A stretch of DNA of 64,000 nucleotides. Origin: Ipomoea triloba. Lineage: Eukaryota > Streptophyta > Magnoliopsida > Solanales > Convolvulaceae. Positions 11,316-23,565 of the stretch are shown here, piece after piece; position 1 is the stretch's first letter, and every line of letters begins with the position of its first letter. A program made the position numbers and the translations under genes. The stretch is taken from contig NC_044921.1 in the NCBI RefSeq assembly GCF_003576645.1, forward strand, positions 26,540,203 through 26,604,202. Direction: 5' to 3'. The notes under the pieces are model-generated. The model was not told the DNA's origin and ran no database searches. It was given only the letters and a program-made list of their open reading frames with translations.

Positions 11316-13378
11316 TTGATAGTTGGCCCATTTTCAGTGAAAGCTAGATGCTCTTATTCACGGGCATAACAGAAAATTAAAAGTCGTATATTCCACAAAG
11401 TATAATATCATTAAATAACAATGTTCATTCTTTGCATTATTGCATATACTCAAAAACATTAACGTTGTGTGATATTAGAGGAGTCACTCTGTGGTGGTTG
11501 ACTAAACATCAGGTGCAATATTACCATGTCTATATCACTAAGAAAGCAAAAGAAAAAAAAGGGCCGGAAAGAAAGCAAAAGAGTGAACTTTTTATTATGT
11601 TTGGCTTCTAATGTTGTTTGGTATGAAAAAAGAAAAAGAAAAAATATTATATTCCATCTTTCAGTCCCACTTTCTAAGCCAATGAACATGTTTGCCACAA
11701 AAAAATCACTGGATGAAAAAAAGAAGAAATTACTTTTCCAGAGTCAAACTAGAAGTGATTACCATGCCTGTCCAATCGCTCATCTATTACCCCAACCCCA
11801 AGTAAAATCCTATAAATTACTATTCAAAAGCTTATAGCTTTTCAACTCCATCCATCATGCATAAATCTCAAATAATTAATATAATATTACGTAATAAAAT
11901 TCAAATCATCATATATGTCAATGTTAAATTACGAAACATAATTAATGTTCTTGTCGATCATATAATTAGTCTAAACATCGGAATCAAAACAAAACTTTAA
12001 CTTTAACCTAAACCCAACATCCAAAAGGCAGTGGTGGTCTGGTGGATATTGGATGTTAATCGTCTTTTCAGTAAAACTGAGGAATTGTGTAATTAAATAA
12101 GAGTTTTGGTATATGAATTTTCAAATCTTACTCTCTAAATTTTATTTATTAATTTAGTGGATGTTGATAAGTTATTTTTTTGAATTTTAATACAAATGTG
12201 TATATCAAAATTTTGTATATGGAAGTAAAAGTTGAAGTAAAAAATGAGAATATATATAATTTTTTTTATTAAATAATCCCATTCAGATTCCAATGAAGCA
12301 CAGGCAGGCCATCTGACCGAATGTACGTTCCAACGTTTTTCATTCAAAAATCCAATGATTCTCTTGTATCCCTCTAACATTCCGGAGTTCCATGATGCAT
12401 TTAGATACATGTCGTCTTTGATATATTCCTCTGCATTCATTCTTTATTTTATCCACTCATCAAGTGCAGTTTGCCAGTCTTTATCTAAACCCAATAAAGC
12501 ATAGTTGCATCAGAGCATATTCATATATATATTCACCCATCTAACCCCATATTTATATACATCCATATACAGCCCTATACACCCTTTTTCCTGTTTCCAA
12601 CTTTTCTTATAAAATTCAACTACTTTCACCTCCAACATATTTCACCTTTACACCCAACCATGTTTGCTAACCCCCATTACTTAATTTATTCAATTCCCTC
12701 CCTCACTATATCTTTCTTCAATTCTTCCATTTCGATCAATTTTCTTCTATCATGTTACCTTCTTTTTTTTTTTTTTCTTTAACTTTTAAATGTTTAGTGT
12801 TTTATGAATTCAAATCCCACAAACACTAACCATCACCATTCTGTAAATATATATTTATCCTGGCCTGACTTGATATTAAGAACATGTGTAATCAATCTCA
12901 TGAAAAACTATTAGCGGTATATTTCTGTATACTTGCATAATGGTAAACATTATGCTTCGGATTTACACCAACAAGTTGGAGAGATGGAAAGCCCCGATTT
13001 ACACCGTTGTCATATATACATATATAGATGCATTGACTGGGATGAAATTTTGGTTGCATTCAGGAATAGAGTTGGTGAATGGGGCAGGGTACGTTTAACA
13101 TAGAAATGTTGGTACGTTGTAGATGAGATGGTAGGGCCTGATTTTAGGGTAAAGCATGAAAGAGTTAGCTAGCACCATGTGCATTCTCATCATATATAAT
13201 TTTGTACAGTACAGTACAGTAGATCGAGTAGAGTTGATGAGAGCTGAGAATATAATATTATGTGGGGATTAGGGGAGGAGTGGGGGGTGGGGGGGAAGAC
13301 TTAAGAGAGAGAGAATAGGCATTAGTCCATGGGAATTGGCAGTGCACGCAATACTACATTGGATTTATTGTTAATGCT
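11316..13378. other. AT-rich intergenic sequence with one possible gene fragment
   Basis: No intact gene. Simple-sequence A-, T- and GA-rich tracts dominate. A short protein-like stretch on the minus strand (about 12274-12515) is listed separately. The last 200 bp (GA- and G-rich, 13260-13320) may be the promoter and leader of the ORF at 13409. Confidence 0.45.
12274..12515 (-). pseudogene. short protein-like fragment with an internal stop, origin unknown
   Basis: Reading the minus strand gives a segment containing LGLDKDWQTALDEWIK, a stop, and then in the same frame about 60 residues with normal globular-protein composition (several Trp, e.g. NASWNSGMLEGYKRI and FLNEKRWNVHSVRWPAC). This differs sharply from the AT-rich noise around it, where frames yield poly-Ile/Phe/Asn. 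It may be a remnant of a gene or transposase exon. I do not recognise the family, and chance is possible. Confidence 0.25.
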
Positions 13379-13408
13379 TTGAAAGCCAAACACCAAACAG
13401 CAATCATA

Positions 13409-13663
13409 ATGTCTTCCTCCTCCTCCACCACCCCTCTGACTCTTCATCGCCGCCATCATTACACCCTCCACACTACTTTCTTTTTCTTCTTCATCCACCA
13501 ACCCCACTCCCCCCACCACCCCCTCTTCTCCTCCTCCTCATCAAACCCCTCCATCAAAGAAGAAGAAGAAGATGAAGATGTTGTTGAAGCACTAGGGTTT
13601 CCTCCACCCACCACTCAAACCCTAGCTCTACACCTGCAGATCACGTCGTCGTCTTCTGTGTGA
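13409..13663 (+). CDS. hypothetical small ORF, 84 aa, uncertain
   Basis: Starting at the ATG at 13409, the ORF encodes a Ser/His/Pro-rich protein with a short Phe-rich stretch, an acidic run IKEEEEDEDVVEALGFPP and a Ser-rich tail. Codon use is CCT/TCC-rich, unlike the surrounding AT-rich DNA, and the region upstream (GA- and G-rich) could be a leader. I recognise no family, and low-complexity CT-rich DNA can produce such ORFs by chance. It might be a small unannotated gene or a long non-coding transcript. Confidence 0.3.
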   Translation: MSSSSSTTPLTLHRRHHYTLHTTFFFFFIHQPHSPHHPLFSSSSSNPSIKEEEEDEDVVEALGFPPPTTQTLALHLQITSSSSV

Positions 13664-16600
13664 TCCCTTCAGATTCCAGAGGTCACGTTCTCCCTTTCTT
13701 CTATATGGGGAATCAAGCATCATGGTCCGATTGCTTTCCATCTGCTACCTGCAGCCTAGTTAGCAGCTACATCAACAACAACAACAATCATAGTACAACC
13801 TAGCTTCCTTTAATTTTCCCCTTGATCTTCCGGGTTTGTTAAGTTGTTATTATTATATTTAATTAAACTCTAGATTTCCTTCCTTCATATTTCCATTTTG
13901 TTTTTCCCTTTTATTTGGGTTTTCATACTTGATCTACCTGCTTAGCTTGTTTGTTCCATCTTCAGCGTGATTTAATTGCAGAAAACCCTAAAAATACTTG
14001 TGTGCAGTGTGTGATGAGCAACAGATTTATTATATTTCTTAGTTTATGTTTGTTCCTAATATAATAATATATCACATCTCATCATCTTTAATACTACCTT
14101 CTTTGTTCATGAAATTTCTTCTTCTTTTTTTTTTCTTTTTAAATTTTTATTTTTCCATCTGATCTGATCTGATCTATATATGGTAATAAATTTGATCAAC
14201 TGTGACAGCATGGTTCAAGTAGCTAGCTTGGCCGGATCTGATCTCCTTTTTAATTTGTTGTGATATTTGTTTAAAGCTGAAGCTATTATTCATGGCCATT
14301 ATCCAGCACCAAAGTGGTGATCTATGTTTTACTGTCATTATTAACGTTGTGATCGATAAAAATAAAAATAAAAATAACTGTAGGTAGCTAGCAAGCTGAC
14401 AGTATTCAATGGAACTATATATATATATATGTATGGAATATAATGATGAGTTCATAGAAAGCAATGCTCTTAACAGTACAACTTATATTCTTATCTTACT
14501 CAGTATATGATATCAGTTTGACTTGGCTATACCTGAACCTTATCACCTTGCAAATATAGCTAGGCCTAAATATACTAGCCGGCCTCTCTCTATATAGAGA
14601 GAGAGAGAATCATATATATTGCATTTGTTGAGAATCATATATATATATATAGCATTTGAACCTCAGTTGCATGCCATTTCCATGTAAGAAGTTTGAGAAT
14701 TTATGTTTGTGACGATGTTCTTGTTTTACCTCTTTCTCTTCCCTCGATGCTAGATAGCTTTATCAGAGAGGAATATAATTGAAGTCAACCCACTTACATA
14801 TATATGCGTGTCACAACATAGCTAAATTAGTTTGCATTTTAAAATACTTTATCTTAACATAGAAGGCTAATATTGCACATTGAATTGAAGTATTAAATTA
14901 CCATCTTGTTTTAATTTACATTTCAAATTTTCTCCCACACAATAAGACGGGTGATATATAAACTTTTTTCCTTTAATGTAAGCACAACTTTAATGAAACG
15001 TGATAGAAGAATGATTGAGTGACTTTAACGTAACACGACAAGAATAAGGACAGATGTCATGGGTATAAATTAATCTGTATTTCACCAATCAGTCTAATAA
15101 TACAAAAAAGTATGGAAACAAAATAAAGTTGGTACGTGTCGGTTAAATTTCAAGATGTGACGTGCAAGAATGGATGGGAATGGAGATTGTTGTATGTACC
15201 TTCATGAAGGCATATATGCATTTTATTTATGTGTATTGAATGGCGGAGTAGCTTAGCTTAGCTAATGTCCAATATTGACTTGCATGTTTTGAGACAACTT
15301 TTCTCCAAACGGTTCATTTTATTAATCAGGAATGAATAACGTAACACAGATATTTGGCAGCTTCTACGTACGTGTAAATAATGTTTTATGCATCAAATGT
15401 GAATCAGCCCACATTAGCATCGTACTCCCTCTTTTGGGTTTGAGTTGAGTCAATAAAACTTTTGTGGCGTCGAAAGGAATACATGAGTGTGTGAAGTATA
15501 AATTTTGTATCGCAATATCATGAGTTTAATTCTTTTCAACACTATCTCGATTTGGCATGTTGCATAAGGTCTTTAAAGTGCTATTTACCTCTCCGATATA
15601 ATTGATTCCTATTACATAGAAGCGGATTCCCTTGTCATTCAATAAAACTTTTGATTGCAAATTAAATAAAGAAAGGATATGATGCATTATAGGTGGGTGC
15701 ATCATGCATGCACTTAATTTTGATATATAAGTGTCTCAATTCGATCTAATTCTATACTTACTATACAACAGCGTGCACTTGTAATGTTATATATTTATAT
15801 ATGGCAGCATTGATGCGAAATGCAAATTAATTAATATAACAAATTTAATTAAATCGATCAATAAATACATGGATTATATTGAAGCATATGAGTGAGTGAT
15901 GTGCGAATATTGTTTAATCTTGAATTTTCCAGTTTGGGCCTCAAAACTTTTAATGCAATTAAGAGATCAGAGCACTTGAAGAAAACTTAGTGGCCTAACA
16001 AAGAGCATCGCATCCTAAATTGAAATCAAAGCCCAGACAGAAACTTAATTTGGATCCACGAATCTACAGCACACATTTAAGTACCCTAGTATTTGATGTA
16101 ATGGTACGTGATTTATATGATGATGAAACTAACACTTATTATTATGTCAAAAATTTATAGTTAGTAGTGAATGTCAAAAGTACTTTAATTACTTGACACT
16201 CATTGAAAGTGACGAATTTAAACACCAAATATGCTTTGAAAATGTAAATAACTAAGGTGGTCAAAATCAATGTATGTTTTTCAACTAGCAGTACGTGTAT
16301 AACAAAAAGTCCTAAATTAAAATACATATTTCGTAGTCCTAAACGAACAATTCATCTTATGAAAGTCACATATATATGGCATATTCGAGTAATTACGTTA
16401 CGTGTTGTCTTGGATGTGGTTGTTAGCATGTTGGGTTGCATTGTCTGCTTCCTCTTTCTTTAATTTCTTCCTTAACGCAACAAGATCAATTCATGGCTAA
16501 GCTAGCTAGTCTTTTATTTTGTCTTGACCATTTGTTTCAAAATCAAGGGTTTTTTTTTTTTTTTTTAAACAATTACGTACTCCGTAATATAATACAATAC

Positions 16601-16950
16601 ATTAGAGTTTTTCTTTTTCTTGGGAAAAATATTTAATGCATAAAATTTAATTTCAAAATGATAATATTTAAATTGATAATAAGTTCTGTAAAAAAAAAAT
16701 GATAATAAGTCAGAGATAGAGAAAATAATACTCCCTATATAATACCACCCAAAATCTCAACAAAAAACTAACATTTATCATTTATGTCCAGCCTAATTAA
16801 ACTAGACTTAAACAGAGATGGACGTGACCAAATTAAAGATAGATGAAACTATATATATACATATACATGCATAGTATGGGAGTAGAAATGACGATGAGTA
16901 CGTCACCCTCCTCCCCCTACTACCAAACTCAATTATGAATTTCCCCAGCC
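13664..16950. other. intergenic sequence, no gene seen
   Basis: AT-rich with short simple repeats (GATCT repeats near 14158-14175, GA and AT runs near 14590-14650). No ORF here has convincing protein character. The last ~150 bp form the GASA gene promoter. Confidence 0.5.
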
Positions 16951-16952
16951 TC

Positions 16953-16960
16953 TATAAAAG
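16953..16960 (+). promoter_or_regulatory. TATA box of the GASA gene
   Basis: TATAAAAG lies 84 bp upstream of the GASA start codon; transcription would begin near 16985, leaving a ~60-nt leader. Confidence 0.7.
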
Positions 16961-17043
16961 GCCGGCCAGGGTTCTTTGTTAGTCTTCTGATCTCTACACT
17001 TTGGCGGCCAGAAGAAAAGAAAAGATCATCAGAGTAGATCGAG

Positions 17044-17337
17044 ATGGAGAAAATGATGAGTATAAGAGTTACGTTGAGATGTGTATTGGTTATGGGTAGT
17101 ATCCTGATGAGCTGGAGCTTGGCGGAAAGATCAACGGTGGTGGAGGGGTCGAGTTTCTGCGATTCAAAGTGCGCAGTGAGGTGCTCCAAATCAGGGCGGC
17201 CTGACAGATGCCTCAAGTATTGTGGAATATGCTGTGAAAAGTGCCACTGTGTTCCTTCTGGGACCTTTGGACACAAGGACGAGTGCCCTTGTTACAGGGA
17301 CATGAAGAACTCTAAGGGAGGACCTAAGTGCCCTTAA
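17044..17337 (+). CDS. GASA: GASA/snakin cysteine-rich peptide, 97 aa
   Basis: Gibberellin-regulated GASA/snakin peptides are secreted, disulphide-rich, and act in growth, redox signalling and antimicrobial defence. This single-exon ORF has an N-terminal hydrophobic segment (about residues 8-27, [19 protein letters not shown]), a short variable linker, and a C-terminal GASA domain (about residues 37-97). I count exactly 12 cysteines with the family spacing: CxxxCxxx[16 protein letters not shown], then [14 protein letters not shown] and the terminal KCP. Length and all conserved positions are normal. A TATA box sits at 16953. Many GASA genes have introns within the 5' part; none is needed here. 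The specific subfamily and hormone response cannot be told from sequence alone. Confidence 0.93.
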   Translation: MEKMMSIRVTLRCVLVMGSILMSWSLAERSTVVEGSSFCDSKCAVRCSKSGRPDRCLKYCGICCEKCHCVPSGTFGHKDECPCYRDMKNSKGGPKCP

Positions 17338-18267
17338 TTACATATACCTCTTGTTTTTTAGTATGTAAAGAGACTCGAACTGAGACCTTCTATATAAAAA
17401 ATAATAGTGATAATGTCATCGATCAAATTGTAAGGTATGGTACTGAATTGGTACCATATACTATTTGTTAGTAAGTCTGATTGCTATATGAGTCTCCATA
17501 TTTTCTAAATAAAAAAATATATAATATGTTAATATGATATGATGTAGGACTCGATATATATCATCCAGGTAGAGTCTTTTTCTTTTTCTTATGGGGTATG
17601 GAAATATGGAGAGAAAAAAAAGTTGCGGCTCAGTGGGGATATGGATGGTTTAATGGTGGAAAAGATTAAGAGCAATTTGAATAATCCATTTCCATCAATC
17701 AATCGTTTTCATTATGAAAAAAGGGTTCACTATATGCACCAAATTAAATGAGGATTTGGACTTGTAACAATAAAGCACAATCTTTATTGCTTTCTTAAAA
17801 CCTAAAAAAAACCTCAGACTTTATGCAAAGCAGCGCCCGCAGTCTTTAATTTGTTGTTACATATATAGTTCAATAAGTCGGCCGGCTAGATTCATGAGAG
17901 AGACATGCCTGCATATAGTTAAGGGTTTTGAATTTGTATGGTTCAAGTTTTATATGTATAGTTGCATGCATGTACTGCAAATTTTCTGGACGAGAAACCA
18001 ACGTACAAAAAGTGGGATTTCCTTTGCTTACCAGTTAAGAACTTCGATTCCCCTTTTGAGGGGCTATATATATATATATATATATATGCAAATTCAATCT
18101 TTTATATTAAATTTTGTTTTAATTAAATGATATGATTCATTGATTTGTGATAAATGTTATGAATCTCCCGATATAGATTACTTAGGCGGCTCTTTGCATA
18201 CTTAAGCATGATGAACATATAACATATAATATAAACATAAATGCGCAGTGCAACTATCAACTTAGAC
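17338..18267. other. intergenic sequence downstream of GASA
   Basis: No gene seen. AT-rich with an AT microsatellite at about 18064-18087. Confidence 0.5.
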
Positions 18268-18391
18268 TATTAGTCTAGTGATTACTTTAGGACTCTAGTT
18301 GTTCTGTTATATTTAAATTAGGAGTCTTGTTGTCCATTACTCTTTGTACTCAGTGTGGTTTTACGTGATATTCAATATACAATCCAACTTC
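18268..18391 (+). repeat. left LTR-like direct repeat of a copia remnant
   Basis: Starts TATTAGTCTAGTGATTAC and ends CAATCCAACTTC. It is a ~90% match to 18656-18788, with a short internal deletion relative to it. The TG dinucleotide expected at an LTR start is AC here. Confidence 0.65.
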
Positions 18392-18655
18392 ACTCTGCTC
18401 ATGTGCTTTGGTGCGATAATCTGGGTGCTACTTATCTGTGTGCCAATCTTGTGTTTCATGCCCGGACGAAATACGTTGAGATTGATTACCATTTTGTGCG
18501 TGAGCGTGTTTTTGCTGGGGATCTTAAGGTTAATTTTCTTTCAACCAAGGATCAGGTGGCTGATATCTTCACTAAGCCTCTGCCAGGACCTCGTTTTGTT
18601 GACTTACGTGTCAAGCTAAGCGTTGTCCCTTGTCCCCCGTCTGCTTGAGGGGCTG
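18392..18655 (+). pseudogene. Ty1/copia Pol C-terminal (RNase H) remnant
   Basis: In frame from about 18392 to the stop at 18648, the translation reads like the end of copia RNase H: VLWCDNLGATYL, then FHARTKYVEIDYHFVRERV, then FLSTKDQVADIFTKPL. These are hallmark copia motifs. All upstream gag, integrase and RT sequence is missing. The coding end is followed by GAGGGG, a short polypurine tract, and then TGTATTAG, the start of the right repeat. Confidence 0.8.
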
Positions 18656-18788
18656 TATTAGTCCAGTGATTACTTTAGGACTCTAGTTGTTCTGTTGTAT
18701 TTAGATTAGGAGTCATGTTGTACATATTCTCCATTACTCTTTGTACTCAGTGTGGTTTTACGTGATATTCAATATACAATCCAACTTC
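18656..18788 (+). repeat. right LTR-like direct repeat of the copia remnant
   Basis: Directly preceded by TG (18654-18655) and a short purine tract, as expected for a 3' LTR. Contains the same sequence as 18268-18391 plus an extra ~8 bp. I could not identify a CA end or a target duplication, so it may be a truncated LTR. Confidence 0.6.
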
Positions 18789-18902
18789 CTAAACTCTCAT
18801 CTAGACGTGTAGTTGAGATGGAACACATATTTCAATTTAGTATCAAAACTAATTCCATACTGGAGGTCATGGATATGAACTATAGTTCACATGTTACTTG
18901 AA

Positions 18903-19083
18903 GCTCGCACACGTGAATTGAAAGAGAAAACATGCTTCAATTAAGTAAATATTTAACCTCTTTCTCTCATAATAATCCATACTATGGTTCATGTATGTTA
19001 CTTAAGCTCGCACACGTGAATTGAAAGAGAGAACATACTTCAATTAAGCAAATATTTAACCTCTTTCTCTCATAATAACCCAT
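18903..19083. repeat. tandem duplication, period about 103 bp
   Basis: The segment starting GCTCGCACACGTGAATTG at 18903 is repeated from 19006 with a few substitutions; both copies include CACGTG (G-box-like) and end in TTTCTCTCATAATAA. Confidence 0.75.
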
Positions 19084-19239
19084 AACGGATCCACTTGATC
19101 TCCTACAAGGACATGATAATATGATATAGTAATAGTATTGTATAATTTTTCAAATTGCTATTTTTTAATGAACTTCAAAATTTAATAAACTTAAAGATAG
19201 GGGAACATTTTTATATAATAATAATAATAATAAACTCAA

Positions 19240-19549
19240 GGGAAATTTATAGAGTGTTTGGTTGGTGGGTTTAGGCATAAGGAATGAGTATGAAAGTGAT
19301 TGCTTGTGTTTGGTTTATAGGTTTTGTGAATGCTACTATGTGTTTGGAATACCCCATTAATGAGAAAACACATACCCTTATTAAATAAGGGTTTCATCTC
19401 CCTTCCTCCTTTCTTCCCCAACTATTAATAATCATTCCCATTCCACCCAACTACCAAACATGCTAAATACTTTCACCAAAACCCATTACCATTACCAAGT
19501 ATTTGATACCCATTCCGATTTCGATTCCCATGTGCCAATGAACACACCC
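19240..19549. mobile_element. Tourist-like MITE candidate
   Basis: Left end GAGTGTTTGGTTGGTGGG; the right end read on the minus strand begins GGGTGTGTTCATTGG. Inverted ends of GGGTGTGTTTGG type with A/T-rich target sites are typical of PIF/Harbinger (Tourist) MITEs. TTA follows the right end and a TTA-like triplet lies near the left, but the TSD is not exact. Confidence 0.35.
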
Positions 19550-19648
19550 TTAATTTTGAGAAGATCGATAATACAAACGGACTATTATTGTGATTTCTAC
19601 GTGCATATTATGAAAAGTTTCTTCTCTTTTCTTCTTCTTCTTCTTCTT

Positions 19649-19650
<2 letters not shown>

Positions 19651-19684
<34 letters not shown>

Positions 19685-19685
19685 N

Positions 19686-19752
<67 letters not shown>
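19651..19752. repeat. ~100-nt poly-T tract containing a gap N at 19685
   Basis: A T homopolymer of about 100 positions interrupted by one N. The true length is not reliable. The single N is the same symbol that joins duplicated contig ends elsewhere in this window. Confidence 0.85.
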
Positions 19753-19753
<1 letters not shown>

Positions 19754-21030
19754 GTTTGTCCTCATCTTTAAACTTAACTAAAAGCTAGCACTAATATATG
19801 GTGCAGAATGTATTGGAAACGTTAAGAAGTGAACAAATTAGAGCCCAATTAGTCATGGTTTATCAGCTCAGATACAGTACTGTTAGTGGGCAGAAAGCAT
19901 TCTTATTTCTTTCTACTTTATTTGTTGCTTTTAAACATCGTGATGCATTCTAACAAATAATGGGCCCTATACTTTCTCAAATATATCCAAATTTAATTCC
20001 AAGGAACATATCCATTACAAATATAAAGACTTGGTTCAATTATATTTAAATTACGTGTTCCGATCCATACTATAATAGTTTTAATTAGTTTTATTAATTA
20101 TTTTTAGTCTTTTCAAGTTAGAGGTGATGATTTATCATATCGATCTCATGTTAAAATTAAATATTGTCACTTAAAGTTTTTAATATGATTTCAGAAAGTA
20201 TATAGCAATTGACAAATCAAAGATTAAACATATCTTGAATGGGCAACGTAGGCAAGAAACATTAATATTGTTTGAGATAAAGGTATGACATTTTAAATTT
20301 GTACTTGATAAGAATAATGATCTTTATTGGCAGGTAGATAATTGAATCTCATGTCGCACACTCGCACGCATCAAAAAGTTCCTTTGCCTTTTAAAATTTT
20401 TAATTTTTGTTAATGGACAAAAAAAGCTGTACAAATAAATTAAACTGAAATTAGAAACGTGAAAACATGTTTAAATCTGACGAGAAAGTAGTTATGTATA
20501 AGCTGGCATGGTTTCAAGTTTCAACCCAAGCATATATATATGTAATTGACTATGGTTATAATTATCCTACTAGTTTATTTTATTAATTAAGTATATATGT
20601 TTTAATTACACATGGTTGACTTCAATATATTATATTGTTTGATGAATCTAAAATTAAGCTTACTTACAAACAAGCAAGTCAAATAAATGTTCGAAAAAAA
20701 AAATCATGAAAAAGAAAAACAATATGCATGAAATATATGAAAATAAAAGTAAATAATTTTCGTCAATATTCTCGGCCTTAAAATTGCTAGCTGCATACAA
20801 ACGAACAAACACTGCACGTACGTTTAATTTTCCAATTCAGTCCAAAATAAAATAAAGGACGGTTGACCTTGATTACAATTCGAGTTGACCTCAACTAACT
20901 ATACAATAGGATTTGCGCCATTCTGACCAATTTCACCTAATGTATCTACTTAAATAATTCTACATTTTTTACACTTTAAAGTTTAAATAGTAATAATACA
21001 ATATAGTAGCTAGCTAGGTATGTAGGTAAC
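19753..21030. other. intergenic sequence, no gene seen
   Basis: AT-rich with no supported features. Confidence 0.5.
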
Positions 21031-21684
21031 GGCTATGTTTGGCAAACCTAGCTGAAAAGATAGTTGAAAGCTGAAAAGTAGCTTAAAACTGAAAAGCTAT
21101 AAGCTCGAAGCTGAAATCTGAATAGCTGTTAAGCTAGCTGTCATGCTTAAAAGTGTTTGGTAAAATTAGCTTTTTGATAAACTGATAAATATAAAAAGAC
21201 TAAAAAGGACATCTTCATACAATTTAAATAATTTTAAATTTAAAAAGGTTTGTTTGTATATTAAAATATAAAATAATGAAATCAATATATTTAAGTAAAA
21301 TATAAAGTAAGAACATGTATTTGAAAATATATAAAGTAAAAAGAAATGTTTATAATTCATAGTTCATACAAAAATTAATGTTCAAACACAAATGTCAAAC
21401 TGAAATTACAACCAAACATAATGAAAAGAAAATGTTAAAATGGTTTTAATTGAAAGGGGTAAAGGATGTCATTTATTTAAAATTATAAGGATAAAAATGA
21501 AAAAAAAAAAGAAGTTAAAAAGCTACTAGCTTATTTTTGAAAAGCTACCCCAAGTAGCATTTCAAAATAAGCTCTTATTTTAAGCTACTAGCTTATTTTG
21601 AGAACATTACCAAACAGAGCTTATAGCTTATTAGTAGCTTAAAATAAGCTATAAGCTTCTAAATAAGCTCTGCCAAACAGAGCC
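21031..21684. mobile_element. PIF/Harbinger (Tourist)-like MITE
   Basis: Starts GGCTATGTTTGGCAAACC and ends so that the minus strand reads GGCTCTGTTTGGCAGAGC: inverted ends GGCTxTGTTTGGCAxA. The flanks carry AAC on both sides (21028-21030 and 21685-21687), a 3-bp TSD as in this superfamily. Subterminal regions are dense in short AGCTTATTT/AAAAGCT repeats in both orientations. There is no transposase, so it is non-autonomous. Confidence 0.65.
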
Positions 21685-21974
21685 AACATATATAGTTTAA
21701 GCAATGATTCCTCTTAACAAGCCAACCTATTCAAATTAAATTACTCTCTAAATTTGATTACTACAAATTAAATAAAAATGTTTTATAGAATTGAAGAATA
21801 ATGCTACATGAAAAAATAAAAATTAAAAATCTCACAATCTAACATGGACATGGTAAATACAAGTTTTTTTTTATATTCATTTGTTAATTAATATGAATTA
21901 TTTGTGGTGAAATTCTTGTATTTTTTTTTATATATAGAGTCAATATCATGTCAAAAGAGGTGCATATTGTAAAA

Positions 21975-22374
21975 GAGTTAATTCCGTTTTTGGTACTAGA
22001 ATTATAGCTGACAATCCACTTTTAGTCATTTTTTATCAAAACATCCACTTTTGGTCCTAGTATTATTGTGGCATGACCATTTTTGGTCCTCTGTCAACAA
22101 AATAGTTCAAATTTCGTTAAATACAACGGTATTTTGATATTCAATTATGAATTGTTTCAAAATAATAAACATAAAAAATATAGTGGCTCAACCTACTTTG
22201 TATACAAAAGATCTAAATGTCCTTGTATTTAACGAAATTTCAACGATTTTGTTGACGGAGGACCAAAACTGGTCATATCACAATAATACTAGGACTAAAA
22301 GTGGATGTTCTGATAAAAAAGGACTAAAAGTGGAATGTCACCTATAAATCTAGGACTAAAAATGGAATTAACTC
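21975..22374. mobile_element. Mutator-like (MULE) foldback MITE with 10-bp target duplication
   Basis: The element begins GAGTTAATTCCGTTTTT and ends AAAATGGAATTAACTC. The arms are long (~150 bp) inverted repeats with shared blocks such as CCACTTTTAGTC / GACTAAAAGTGG and TTTGTTGAC. TATTGTAAAA is present immediately outside both ends (21965-21974 and 22375-22384). A 9-11 bp TSD with long TIRs is characteristic of Mutator-type elements. No coding capacity. Confidence 0.75.
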
Positions 22375-22384
22375 TATTGTAAAA

Positions 22385-23565
22385 TATGGTGTGATTTAGT
22401 ATAAATATGTGCACTTCAAAATTAGAAAATATAACCTAAATACCACCACATTTTTTAACGAATATGACTCTTTGCGCTTGTAGTATAAACTTATACACTT
22501 GTAGTATAAAATTTATGCACTTTATATTATAAATTTATACACCTCAAATTAAAAAAAAAAATCAAAATGTCACCATATTTTTAAAAATATTCTTTTCCTT
22601 CATTCAAGAGCATTGATCTGAACTAAATCAATAGTTGAAATCTCACCTCATATTTTACCTTGTTCTCTTTTTATTTGATCCAAATTATTTATATATACAC
22701 ACAATTTTTTATTAGTTATAGGATGGCAAATTTGTTAAAGTCGTACTGTCCATTATTGAATAATTCTTCAAGGTATAGTGCAAGTGATGTCAAAAGAAAA
22801 AGTTGATGTAATCATAAGTAATAATAGGAAGTTACTTTCGGAGCTTAGGAAATAGGAATCCTCAATGGTTTCATTGGTCGGTGAACGTACTAAAAAGAAA
22901 TTGAATGGAATCGCTCATAAATACGGTCACATGACTGTCTCACAAGACTAGACTAAAAATAAAAGATAAGTTTGGTAAATAATTGTTAGCAGATTGAATT
23001 AATAAGCTTGACTAGCTAATAGCATTAATGAGTTGGCTTGATCCTATGTATTTCATCACTATAATAATAGGGGTCCAAATTAACTTGTCATTCTATTAGA
23101 CTTTGATGTTATAGGTTATTCAACTTCCATTTTCATTGGTTTTTGTTTTTTTGAGATAATAATTATATTTGATTCATGTAACGTGTTATAGTAAAATATG
23201 AGATTAAATCGAGAAAAAAAATAGAAATTATATAGGGAGTGCAATATTTTGTGTGGGGAAAGAGAGATTCAGAAGTGATTTTGCTTTTGGTTTGTAGGGA
23301 AAATGTCTCAAATAGATGATACCTAGTCAAAATAAGGGGTCCACCACCCTTAGTAACTTTTGTATAGTAATTAACTGCGCTAAACACATAATTACTTGAC
23401 CCTTTCTACGGGGTTAGTTTTGACAACGTTATCTCCTCCGATCCACTCTGTCATCTCAATTATCATCCTCGTCTCCAATTAACCTCAAAATCACATCTTT
23501 GTTCCTCTGATTCACACTCCGCCACACCTCACTTCCGATTCTACATTTTTGCTGCAAAAGATCTG
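22385..23565. other. intergenic sequence and PUB promoter region
   Basis: No gene seen up to the PUB start. The last ~200 bp (CT-rich, 23400-23560) are probably the promoter and 5' UTR of the U-box gene. Confidence 0.5.

Noticed and set aside
13709..13733. Stretch GGGGAATCAAGCATCATGG followed by TCCGA resembling a miR166 complement
   Set aside because: Several mismatches and a 3-nt length difference compared with the miR166 site, no hairpin partner and no HD-ZIP III coding context; taken as chance.
14174..14464. 96-aa minus-strand ORF
   Set aside because: Ile/Tyr/Ser-rich composition from AT-rich repeats, no family and no promoter context.
19460..19771. ORF of ~100 aa with a long Phe run
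   Set aside because: It is a translation of the poly-T tract with an N; no biological meaning.
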